DNA of 26,783 nucleotides from Gammaproteobacteria bacterium (GTDB lineage: Bacteria > Pseudomonadota > Gammaproteobacteria > UBA9214): contig DMKK01000244.1 in the NCBI GenBank assembly GCA_003454335.1, positions 5,030 to 31,812 on the forward strand. The letters run 5' to 3'. Below, piece after piece: positions 13,961 through 22,100 of this stretch. The position numbers and the translations under genes are program-made. The notes beneath the pieces were generated by a model. The model did no database searches. It was not told the DNA's origin and worked only from the letters and a program-made list of their open reading frames with translations. Positions within the stretch are counted from its first letter, which is position 1, and each line of letters begins with the position of its first letter.

Positions 13961-14698
13961 ATGAGCTCTTGTAGTGAAACGAATGTACAGGCGGAACTGA
14001 TAGCCCTGTATACAAAGCTGGCAAAACAGCCGGATTCCGACCTGGGCTGGAGCAAAGGCAAAGCCAATGCGCGGCAGTTAGGTTACTCCGGCATATGGCT
14101 GGACAGACTGCCAGACGTGGTGTGGGAATCATCTGCCGCAGTTGGCAACCCGTTCAAGCTCGGTGAAATAAACCCGGGACAGACGGTGCTTGATGTCGGC
14201 TGTGGAGCAGGTGCAGACGCCTGTGTCGCCGCTTTACATGTGGGTAGCACGGGCAAGGTTATTGGTATTGATTGCACCCCGGCAATGATTGACAAGGCAC
14301 GTAACAACGCCCGGCATGCGGCACTGAATAACATTGAGTTTCATGAGGCAGACATTAGTAATCTGCCCGTTGCTGATAACTCGGTTGACGTTGTTATCTC
14401 TAACGGTGCAATTAATCTTTCAGAAAATAAAGACAAGGTATTTCAGGAACTGTTTCGCGTCCTGACACCCGGGGGGCACCTGCAGATCGCTGACATGGTT
14501 CGTGAATCAGACGTCTGCAGCAACCCTGAACTGGATGAAGAATCATGGGCTGACTGCGTTCAGGGGACATTAGTGGCCGACAAGCTACTGGAAGTCATCA
14601 CCAACGCCGGATTTGCAGATGCGGTTCTCGTGGAACTAACCGGATACAAAACATCCAAAAATACGAATGGTGCTCTCATGCATGCATTACGCCCCTGA
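13961..14698 (+). CDS. ArsM-like SAM-dependent methyltransferase
   Basis: This 245-aa class I methyltransferase resembles arsenite methyltransferases. The SAM motif VLDVGCGAGADACVAAL is at about residues 76-92, followed by GKVIGIDCTPAMIDKARNNA, FHEADISNLPVADNSVDVVISNGAINLSENKDKVFQELFRVLTPGGHLQIADMV, and WADCVQGTL. ArsM enzymes use three cysteines. Equivalents of two are visible (Cys88 and Cys199), but the SNC position reads SNGAINLS, so the middle cysteine is lost. Substrate may therefore differ from arsenite. ATG 13961 follows an AGG at moderate spacing. It lies directly downstream of the DnaA-box region and has no obvious operon partner. Confidence 0.85.
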   Translation: MSSCSETNVQAELIALYTKLAKQPDSDLGWSKGKANARQLGYSGIWLDRLPDVVWESSAAVGNPFKLGEINPGQTVLDVGCGAGADACVAALHVGSTGKVIGIDCTPAMIDKARNNARHAALNNIEFHEADISNLPVADNSVDVVISNGAINLSENKDKVFQELFRVLTPGGHLQIADMVRESDVCSNPELDEESWADCVQGTLVADKLLEVITNAGFADAVLVELTGYKTSKNTNGALMHALRP

Positions 14699-15299
14699 AT
14701 CAGAACGTCTGTGGGATTTGGCCAAGGCAGCTGGACCAGACCGGCTGACTGCGTCACCTTACAGCGACAAAATGTTTCTGCTCCAATCAGCCAGATAACT
14801 CACCAGCAGGGTTAACCGTCGGGTAACGACGACAGATCAAACAGTCCCGTCCCACTGGAGGACGAATTCAAATCCCGCTATCACTCCAAACTGCATGATT
14901 TTCTCCGCCTTATGCAGAAAGGCACAGGTTTTGCTTCTGGTTTTCTCTCATGTTGCCAGGATGATAACGAGTCATGAATGCAGTTCTTTTTTCAACAGCA
15001 AGGAAACCGATCAACAGACAACTCTGCAGCGGTATCGGCGGGACCGGCAATCAGAAGGACCCAAGTACCGCGCCAGACCCGTCCTGCAATTTGGCCCGAA
15101 CATCCGGCCCGACCGGTCTGACCAGATGGGACCGCATCACCAGCCGCACTCAAAAACGTTACGAGCAGTGCGAACCAGCCAACTTTTCCTGCAAATCTGT
15201 GACGAATGCCTGTATCCAGCGTGTTTCCGTTCACAGATATCTTGTGGCCAGCCACCTAGGATAGAACCATCGAAACAGCAGGAAGTAACGGAGACAGAC
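14699..15299. other. Gap without a supported gene
   Basis: Open frames here are short, lack ribosome binding sites and recognisable domains. A frame running from 14895 to 15455 is only convincing in its last 51 codons, annotated separately. The stretch may hold decayed coding DNA, but I could not identify a parent family. Confidence 0.4.
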
Positions 15300-15455
15300 A
15301 TGCACAAGTTGATTATTGTACTGATGGCGATTTTCTTCCTGGGTGACCCCAGCCTGCAGACACTGGCCTGGCTTGGCGAAATAAAGGTATATATGGTGGC
15401 TGCTGCTATCGCACTGGTTTCCATACCCTTTGTGATATCTCAACTTGACGGATGA
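15300..15455 (+). CDS. Small membrane protein, 51 aa
   Basis: MHKLIIVLMAIFFLGDPSLQTLAWLGEIKVYMVAAAIALVSIPFVISQLDG-type protein: two hydrophobic segments (about residues 3-14 and 30-46) joined by a short polar loop. ATG 15300 follows GGAG at 15290-15293, and a terminator stands 44 bp after the stop, which together support a real single-gene unit. Family and function unknown; small hydrophobic proteins of this kind can be accessory subunits or membrane stress proteins, but nothing here decides this. Confidence 0.6.
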   Translation: MHKLIIVLMAIFFLGDPSLQTLAWLGEIKVYMVAAAIALVSIPFVISQLDG

Positions 15456-15498
15456 CCCGGCACGGCAGCAGCCCGACACTGCCCGTGTAAAACCCCTG

Positions 15499-15523
15499 CG
15501 GCGACCTTCGGGTCGTCGTTTTT
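15499..15523 (+). terminator. Rho-independent terminator
   Basis: CGGCGACC, loop TTCG, GGTCGTCG (8-bp stem with one G-T pair, 15499-15518), then TTTTT. It follows the 51-aa gene and isolates the promoter at 15592-15624. Confidence 0.88.
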
Positions 15524-15591
15524 ATTTTCATGAACAACGCCTCCCGATGATTGATCATTGATTTGAAAACTCTGCTGTTTATCCACCCCGC

Positions 15592-15624
15592 CTTAAGCCT
15601 GCCTTAAGAAAACCCCTGTAGTCT
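15592..15624 (+). promoter_or_regulatory. PmrA/QseB-type box plus -10 (site 2)
   Basis: CTTAAG (15592-15597), five bases, CTTAAG (15603-15608), ten bases, then TAGTCT (15619-15624). Spacing is identical to site 1. The predicted start site is near 15631, giving a leader of about 60 bases to the frameshifted gene at 15693. Confidence 0.65.
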
Positions 15625-15692
15625 GTTTCCTTGCCTGTATCGCAGGCCGTACAAAGCCGTCTGCCATTTAACCTACTCGAATGGAGCATTAA

Positions 15693-15933
15693 ATGACAAA
15701 AACAACCGATCAATACAATGGCATCAGCATAGCCCGCACAGCCGTGGCCCGGACATCAAAGAACCCGGTAATGTTGCAGGCAAACCCACACACCTCGCCA
15801 TGCATTCATCTGCAGCGCCACCAGTGACATGGACGGCCTGAACAAACTGATGAGTGGATTGCGGATATTGATGTCTGCCGCGACGCTCTATAAACAGGGC
15901 GGTATCGCCGGTACCGGGCTATTGAGCGAATAA
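15693..15933 (+). pseudogene. Frameshifted small gene, unknown family
   Basis: ATG 15693 has GGAG about 8 bp upstream and starts MTKTTDQYNGISIARTAVAR, running to a TGA near 15828. A different frame then continues with coding-like sequence ICSATSDMDGLNKLMSGLRI and ends LYKQGGIAGTGLLSE at TAA 15931-15933. One indel between about 15770 and 15815 would join them into one protein of about 80 residues. It could be a broken gene, a sequencing error or, less likely, programmed frameshifting. Family not recognised. It stands under PmrA/QseB-type site 2. Confidence 0.5.
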
Positions 15934-16104
15934 AATCATGGTTTCCTGCTGGCGCAGGCAGTGCGCGCCGTCACCAGGCAACAAACTACCTATGGTATTC
16001 GCGTCTGCGGATGTCATAGCCATCAAGATGCTACTCATATAAACCCCGGTCTGCAGCGGCTATAATCATAGTCACAACAGCACACCGGGTTACAGCAACA
16101 GCAG

Positions 16105-16722
16105 ATGGGTATCTACCACAAGCACGTCCTTCCCAGGATAACGCACTTTCTGTGCGGCCTGAAACCGGCCATGAAACAACGCGCAACAGTGGTACCACTG
16201 GCCACCGGCCGGGTACTGGAAATCGGTATCGGCACAGGGCTCAACCTGCCTTTCTATTCACCGGACAAAGTAAAACATCTCTGGGGGCTGGATCCCTCCA
16301 GAGAGATGTGGAATCTGGCGAAAGATAACCGCGAACCCGTTGACTTCGGCATGGAATTCATCCAGGCATCCGCATGCGACATACCACTGGCAAACAACAG
16401 CGCGGACACCGTACTGATCACCTATGCCCTCTGCAGTATTCCTGAAGTCGCCCTGGCCCTGGAAGAGACTCGCCGGGTACTCAAACGTGACGGACAATTG
16501 ATATTCTGCGAGCATGGTGCTGCGCCCGACCACAGTGTGCGTCGCCGGCAGGACCGGATGAACCCGCTCTGGACCCGGCTGGGCGGTGGTTGCAACCTGA
16601 ACCGGGAGATACCGTTGCTGCTGGAACAGGGTGGCTTCCGTATCAACCAGCTGGACACCAGGTACATCCCGGGATGGAAGCCGGCCTGTTTCAATTACCG
16701 GGGTACCGCCAGAACGTATTGA
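16105..16722 (+). CDS. Class I methyltransferase, METTL7-like
   Basis: This 205-aa methyltransferase has motif I VLEIGIGTGLNLPFY (about residues 37-51), an acidic residue after GLDPS, ITYALCSIPEVALALEETRRVLKRDGQLIFCEHG, and then RRRQDRMNPLWTRLGGGCNLNREIPLLLEQGGF. The last block matches the bacterial relatives of METTL7 (thiol/alkyl methyltransferase) and UbiE-like enzymes. Substrate unknown. Possible -10 TATAAT at 16061-16066 upstream; the ribosome binding site before ATG 16105 is weak. It is convergent with the HAF/PKD gene, with a shared stem-loop between them. Confidence 0.87.
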   Translation: MGIYHKHVLPRITHFLCGLKPAMKQRATVVPLATGRVLEIGIGTGLNLPFYSPDKVKHLWGLDPSREMWNLAKDNREPVDFGMEFIQASACDIPLANNSADTVLITYALCSIPEVALALEETRRVLKRDGQLIFCEHGAAPDHSVRRRQDRMNPLWTRLGGGCNLNREIPLLLEQGGFRINQLDTRYIPGWKPACFNYRGTARTY

Positions 16723-16774
16723 TAGCTTGACTCGCTCCCTCGAGGAAACCTTGGAATCACTTGCTCTTTACCAC

Positions 16775-16807
16775 AAAAAACGGCTTCCCATAAAACATGG
16801 GAAGCCG
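16775..16807 (-). terminator. Rho-independent terminator of the HAF/PKD gene
   Basis: A perfect 11-bp stem (16781-16791 with 16797-16807, loop AAAAC) is followed on the minus strand by a six-base T-run (16780-16775). It lies 33 bp after the stop of the minus-strand gene and may also stop the convergent methyltransferase transcript. Confidence 0.9.
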
Positions 16808-16839
16808 GTACGGGGTAAAAATATAGTCGGTGTGACTGA

Positions 16840-18180
16840 CTACTTGCGTTTTCCTTTTCTGACAGTGATGGTGATGGAGCCAGTGGCCTGCATGCCCATA
16901 TCGTCAGTGACAGTCAGAGTTACCGGATAGGTGCCAGGAGTGGCAAATGTATGCTCCAGCGGACCTGGATCAGTACTGAAACTTCCATCCATAAAATCCC
17001 AGGCATGATCAGTAATGGTTCCATCGGGATCATAGGAACCTGATGAAAAGCTCACCCTCAGAGGTGCCTTGCCTGAAGTCACATCTGCACTAACAACAGC
17101 CACAGGCACCTGGTTTTGTACAGGTGGCGATGCTGATATCGTGCCAGTACTCAGGACAAATCCATGCGACGCGCCATTCAGTGTACCAGTACCAACAATA
17201 TCACCATAATCATTAATAGCAGTGGCAGACGTCAGAACCCAACCCTCAGCTAACATCGTTTCATGAAGGTCGGTTATTGCACCCGCGCCGTCCCAGATAA
17301 CAGCATGATTTCCAGCAGCGGATTCAGAGTAACCGACGACCTCGTTGTGCTCATTAATATCAGAAGCGTGACTGTGTAAACCTCCTTCCAGAACCGGCAG
17401 AACAGTCAAATTGTCTGTGGGCGCACTGTAGTCATAAACAAACGCACGCGAATAAATAACGGGGGTTACCCTTGTATTGTTTGCGGTAGTGCCGGCAATC
17501 ATATTGTTGTCATTGATATCAACAGCACGCCCTCCGTAGGTAGGCAGATAAACGACATCGGCAAGATCATTCACGGTTACATTTGGGTCAATCAAAATGG
17601 CTGCTGACCCCGCCAATCCGTAACGATATTTATAACCAACCGTATAACCCCCGGTATTAATACCGTTCAGGATAAACCTGTCCGCATAGACATCTTCACG
17701 TGTTCCGCGTGGGTATAACTGCGCAATATCGTAGACATCCCACTTGTTGCCATTAAATATGGCGGGATTGTAAGGCAGTGATCTTGGCTGAAGCCGGTTT
17801 ATTCCCACTTCATATCCTGCTACCTCACCCGCCTGGTTAATCCCGAAAGCACCGTGGTCACTCCATTGACGAGCACCAATAAAAGCACCGTCAATCGTAC
17901 TACCGGCAACCAGCCCGGCATCATTCACTGCATTGGCACTGGTTCCACCCTTGATAAGCTCAATGCCGCTGCCTGAAGACCAGCCAAATGCAGTGGCTGG
18001 ATACTGATCCGTATTACTGGAACCAACAACGACACCCATATTATTAATGGCCCTGGGCTCCACATTTGCACCAAGATCGATCAACTCGTATGCCAGCGCC
18101 GGTGAATTCGCCATTACGCCCAAAAGCGCCGCAGGAAGTAAAAATTTGAAAAAGCCGTATCGGATATACCTGTTCATCAT
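16840..18180 (-). CDS. Secreted HAF-repeat protein with C-terminal PKD domain
   Basis: This 446-aa exported protein has a signal peptide ending at ALA (about residue 30) and then several HAF-type repeats, each with an AIN(D/N)xGxxVG core: AINNMGVVVG, AVNDAGLVAG, GINQAGEVAG, DINDNNMIAG, DINEHNEVVG and AINDYGDIVG. A PKD domain (about residues 356-440, with SYDPDGTITDHAWDFMDG and YPVTLTVTD) and a basic KGKRK tail follow. HAF repeats probably form a beta-propeller or similar surface structure; PKD domains mediate adhesion. I use ATG 18180 with AAGGG upstream (18177 also possible); a longer frame to 18384 lacks support. Promoter site 3 lies just upstream and a strong terminator follows. Function unknown, likely surface or matrix. 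Confidence 0.85.
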   Translation of the reverse strand: MMNRYIRYGFFKFLLPAALLGVMANSPALAYELIDLGANVEPRAINNMGVVVGSSNTDQYPATAFGWSSGSGIELIKGGTSANAVNDAGLVAGSTIDGAFIGARQWSDHGAFGINQAGEVAGYEVGINRLQPRSLPYNPAIFNGNKWDVYDIAQLYPRGTREDVYADRFILNGINTGGYTVGYKYRYGLAGSAAILIDPNVTVNDLADVVYLPTYGGRAVDINDNNMIAGTTANNTRVTPVIYSRAFVYDYSAPTDNLTVLPVLEGGLHSHASDINEHNEVVGYSESAAGNHAVIWDGAGAITDLHETMLAEGWVLTSATAINDYGDIVGTGTLNGASHGFVLSTGTISASPPVQNQVPVAVVSADVTSGKAPLRVSFSSGSYDPDGTITDHAWDFMDGSFSTDPGPLEHTFATPGTYPVTLTVTDDMGMQATGSITITVRKGKRK

Positions 18181-18216
18181 TATTACCCTTAAGTAAAAAG
18201 AAACTATAAGCGGCAT

Positions 18217-18249
18217 ACGATAGCGAGCCCACCTTAAGGCAAGATTAAC
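18217..18249 (-). promoter_or_regulatory. PmrA/QseB-type box plus -10 (site 3)
   Basis: On the minus strand: GTTAAT (18249-18244), five bases, CTTAAG (18238-18233), ten bases, then TATCGT (18222-18217). One mismatch to YTTAAK-N5-YTTAAK. Same geometry as sites 1 and 2; the predicted start site near 18210 gives a leader of about 30 bases to the HAF/PKD start. Confidence 0.6.
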
Positions 18250-18371
18250 AGATGGGATAAAAGACAGATCGTGGTCTATACTTACCAGACAGAGAGGCCA
18301 GCTACGGACGATAGTGTGGCCCTGAGCGAGTTCCACCGTGTGAACATCTAAAAGCAAAAAAGCAAACAACC

Positions 18372-18641
18372 ATGAAAAAGACACCCGATATCCCAGGTAT
18401 CCCCGGCATCACAGCAGGTCAATTCAATCAGGATACCCTTCAAGAAGAATCAACCGCAGCCCCCGGGGTGGTCATATTGGAAATGAAGCCCGAGAGACGC
18501 TACTTCGGTGAACATACCAGGCGAATGGCAGAACTGAAAAAGAGGGCGGCACTTCAGGAAAAAGTCATTACCAGGATACTGGAAAGAAGTGTTGAGAAAC
18601 CTGCCCACCCCAAAAAACCACAACTAAAAGTTATCAAGTAG
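18372..18641 (+). CDS. Small basic hypothetical protein
   Basis: This 89-aa protein has a Pro-rich start (MKKTPDIPGIPGIT), then a charged helical part (ERRYFGEHTRRMAELKKRAALQEKVITRILERS) and a Lys/Pro-rich tail. No membrane segment or known domain. The ribosome binding site before ATG 18372 is weak; a TATACT -10-like sequence stands near 18282. It ends 21 bp before the truncated hemoglobin gene and may be cotranscribed with it. It could be a small partner or regulator, but nothing proves this; an unrelated spurious frame is possible. Confidence 0.55.
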   Translation: MKKTPDIPGIPGITAGQFNQDTLQEESTAAPGVVILEMKPERRYFGEHTRRMAELKKRAALQEKVITRILERSVEKPAHPKKPQLKVIK

Positions 18642-18662
18642 CACAAAACCTCACAGGAGAAC

Positions 18663-19043
18663 ATGATGCCCGATCAGGAAAAAACCCTGTATGAACGCCT
18701 TGGTGGCTACGATGCGATTGCCGCAGTAGCAGGCAACCTGCTGCCACGACTGGAGAACGACGCACAACTCGGACGTTTCTGGGCAAACCGGGGGGATGAC
18801 GGCATTGCGCGCGAAAAACAGTTACTGATCGATTACCTGTGTAGCAGCGCAGGCGGACCAATGCTGTATACCGGACGCGACATGCTGACCTCGCACAGGG
18901 GCATGGGCATCACCGAAAGTGACTGGCAGATATTTATCGAGCATATAAAGGCAACGCTGGCCGAATTCCAGGTGCCACAACAGGAGCAGGATGACGTGCT
19001 TGCCTTTATCGACAGCACCAGGGCCGATATTGTCGGCGTATAG
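18663..19043 (+). CDS. glbN: Group I truncated hemoglobin
   Basis: This 126-aa globin has the group I pattern LYERLGGYDAIAAV at the start, then SSAGGPMLYTGRDMLTSHRGMGITESDW, with His78 as the proximal heme ligand. TrHbN proteins bind O2 and NO and often act as NO dioxygenases. The B-helix region reads AVAGNLLPRLEND, so the common B10 Tyr appears to be Leu, which should change ligand stabilisation. AGGAGA at 18655-18660 is a strong ribosome binding site for ATG 18663 (ATG 18666 is an alternative). Together with Dnr, NnrS and hemerythrins it supports a nitrosative stress lifestyle. Confidence 0.92.
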   Translation: MMPDQEKTLYERLGGYDAIAAVAGNLLPRLENDAQLGRFWANRGDDGIAREKQLLIDYLCSSAGGPMLYTGRDMLTSHRGMGITESDWQIFIEHIKATLAEFQVPQQEQDDVLAFIDSTRADIVGV

Positions 19044-19161
19044 CGCTTTTCCCGGCACGGGCATGCATCCAATGGGTATCTAAGGATCAGTTTGTTATAA
19101 TAACGACCAGACTCGTTCGCGCCACGGGCCAATAAATAACAACACTCGAGGAGCCCATACT

Positions 19162-22100
19162 ATGCGTATAGCCATACTTGAGCGGCCTATAGCACTACTA
19201 TGTTCCCTGTCAGCAGCCATGCTGCTGTCGACAACCGCCTGGTCAGCAATCACGACCATTAATCCCGGCCAGGACAACACTATGGCTGAGGAACTCCCGG
19301 ATAACAGCTCCGGGGAGTGCGATTCCATCTTCTCGGGAAACACGGATAACGGTATTGGCACTGCCCGGCGTGCATTGATGCAATTCGATCTCTCCAGCAT
19401 CCCTGCCGGCTCTACCATCAACAGTGTCACCCTGGAGATGAATGTAACCCGTGGCAGTAACCACGTCGATTCGACCTTCACCCTGCACCGGGTCACTATG
19501 GCCTGGGGAGAAGGCGCGAATACCTGCGGCCCCCGCGGCGGTGGCCAGGGTGAGGCCGCGGTGAATGGAGCCGCCACCTGGAACAATGCAGAAACAGGTA
19601 TCAATACCTGGAGCAATCCAGGCGGTGACTACAACGGCACTGCCAGCGGCAGCACGCTGGTCAACAGCACGACCCCGGTCTGGAGCAGCACCATCGACAT
19701 GGTCAGCGATGTCCAGGGCTGGCTGGATGGCACTATTAACAATTATGGCTGGATACTGATCGGTGACGAGACCATCAAGACCACCGCCCGGCGCTTCGAC
19801 AGTAGCGAAGGTGGAAGCCCTCCGGCACTGCTGGTGGACTTTACTCCGGTCGGACCGGTCGAGGCCTGCTGCGAGACAGACGGCTCCTGTTCCCTGGCGG
19901 TCCAGGGCCAGTGTTCGGATACACCTCTGCCGGGCATCAACAGCTGTGAACCCAACCAGTGTCCGCAGCCGACCGGCGCCTGCTGCAACCTGGACGAGAC
20001 CTGCTCGGATAACGTCGACCGCCTCCTCTGTGAGGATAATGGCGGCAGCTTCCAGGACGAAAACAGCAGCTGCGGCCAGGGCAACGTCGACTGCGGCCTG
20101 ACCCCATTTGTCGAGGCGCTGCCCATCCCATCGATCCTGCAGCCAACCGGCACCAGCCCTGATGGTTACCCTCAATATACCATCGCAGTGCAGGAAGCGA
20201 CCCAGAGCGTGCACCCCGAGCTGCCGAACACCAACCTGTGGACCTACAATGGCGCCTGGCCTGCCTCAACCATCGTGGCCACCCAGGGCCAGCCCATTGA
20301 AGTCATCTACCAGAACAACCTGTCTGCCGGTGGTGGCGGCAATCGCGGCAACACCCTGCTGGAAGTAGACACTTGTTCGCACGGCCCGAACGACTGGGGA
20401 GACTCCAAGCGTATTGTTACGCATTTACACGGTGCCCATGTGCCAGCCCGTGTTGATGGCCAGCCGGAGTACACCATCCTGCCAGGTGAAATCGACACGT
20501 ATGTATACCCCAATACCCAGGAGGCCGGTACGGTCTGGTACCACGATCATGCACTGGGCATCACCCGTCTGAATGTCTACGGTGGCATGGCCGGGTTCTA
20601 TCTCATTGCCGATGCCGAAGACACCCTGGCTTCGAACAACGCCTTCGGCCTGCCCAGCGGCCAGTACGAGATAGGCATGGCCATCCAGGATCGCACCTTC
20701 AACGAGGACGGTTCGCTGTTCTACAACGCCCAGTTGGAGGACGCCTTCAAGGGTGACAAGCTGCTGGTCAATGGCAAGGTGTGGCCGTTCCTCATGGTCG
20801 ACCAGGGCAAGTATCGTTTCCGGATACTGAATGGTTCACAGTCCCGCGACTACAGCCTGCGACTGGAGAACATCACTGATCCGGGTAATGATCCGAGCTT
20901 CACGCTGGTCGGTACCGACCTCGGCCTGGTCAGCGCGCCAATCGATCTTGGTAACAATTACGGTATCCAGGCTCCTGCCGAACGCATGGACATCGTGATC
21001 GACTTCGAGGGCTTCCCTACCGGTACCGAGATCATCCTGCGCAACGACGAACTAACCCCGCCGCTGCTGCCTAATGTGATGAAGTTTGTCGTAACGGGCA
21101 ACACTGGCTACACCGGGAGCATATCACCAACCCTGCGCACGGTGGATCCGCTGCAGGAGAGCTCCGCCGACGTCACCCGATACTTCCGCCTCGCAAAGGT
21201 TACTGCACCCTGTTCGAACGATCCGGGCCGCACCGTCAACGAGTGGCTGGTCGAATCGCTGGACGGGCCGGGTGGCAACGTGATTGGCGCACACTGGGAT
21301 GACCTGTCCGAATTCCCGATTCTTGGTAACCGCGAGGTGTGGGAGTTCGAAAACCCGACAAACTCCATGCACCCGATGCATGTCCACCTGGTGCGCTTTC
21401 AGATACTGAGCAAGACGGACCTCAATACGGGCCAGCCAATCCCGCTGGAGCCCTGGGAGGTCAACACCTGGAAGGATATCGTACGCATTCCGGCCAATGC
21501 CTCGGCGCGCATCATCATGGACTTCGAGGACTACCCCGGGCGCTTCCCGCAGCACTGTCATATCCTCGATCATGAAGACCACGAGATGATGCGGCAGTTC
21601 CAGACCCGCTATGATCCAGCCATATGCGACAATAATGGTAGCTGTGATCCGGGCGAGGACTGTCAAAGCTGTCCGAACGACTGCGTGCAGGTTAGTGGTG
21701 CCCTGTGCGGTAACGGACTGTGTGAAGGCGGTGATGGCGAAAACTTTACTACCTGTCCGGCAGATTGCGCCGGCAAGCAGACTGGTTCGGCATCCAAGCA
21801 ATTCAGCTGTGGATTTGACGACGGACAGGTCACCAACCCGATCGGATGTGGCGTCGATGTTAACGATGATCGCTGTATCGACGCAGGCAACAGTCTGTTC
21901 TGCCGTGTGACTGGACGCCTGTCGGCCTGCTGTGGTGACAAACTCTGCGAGGGTGCGGAGGACATCTCAAGCTGCAAGAACGACTGTGATCCCAATGTCT
22001 GCACGCCAACGGAACCGGGCGTGGAATACAGCTGTAGTGACGGCGAGGACAACAATTGCGACGGCCTGATCGACACGGCCGACCCGGACTGCCTGGACTC

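Noticed and set aside
14895..15299. N-terminal extension of the 51-aa protein frame
   Set aside because: Low-complexity, basic, uncharacteristic sequence; the clear ribosome binding site lies at 15290.
15551..15565. TTGAT repeats resembling an FNR box
   Set aside because: The second half-site reads GATTT instead of ATCAA.
19243..20214. Long minus-strand open frame (323 codons) within the multicopper oxidase gene
   Set aside because: It is the antisense of a clearly coding region with intact domains; no ribosome binding site or recognisable protein.
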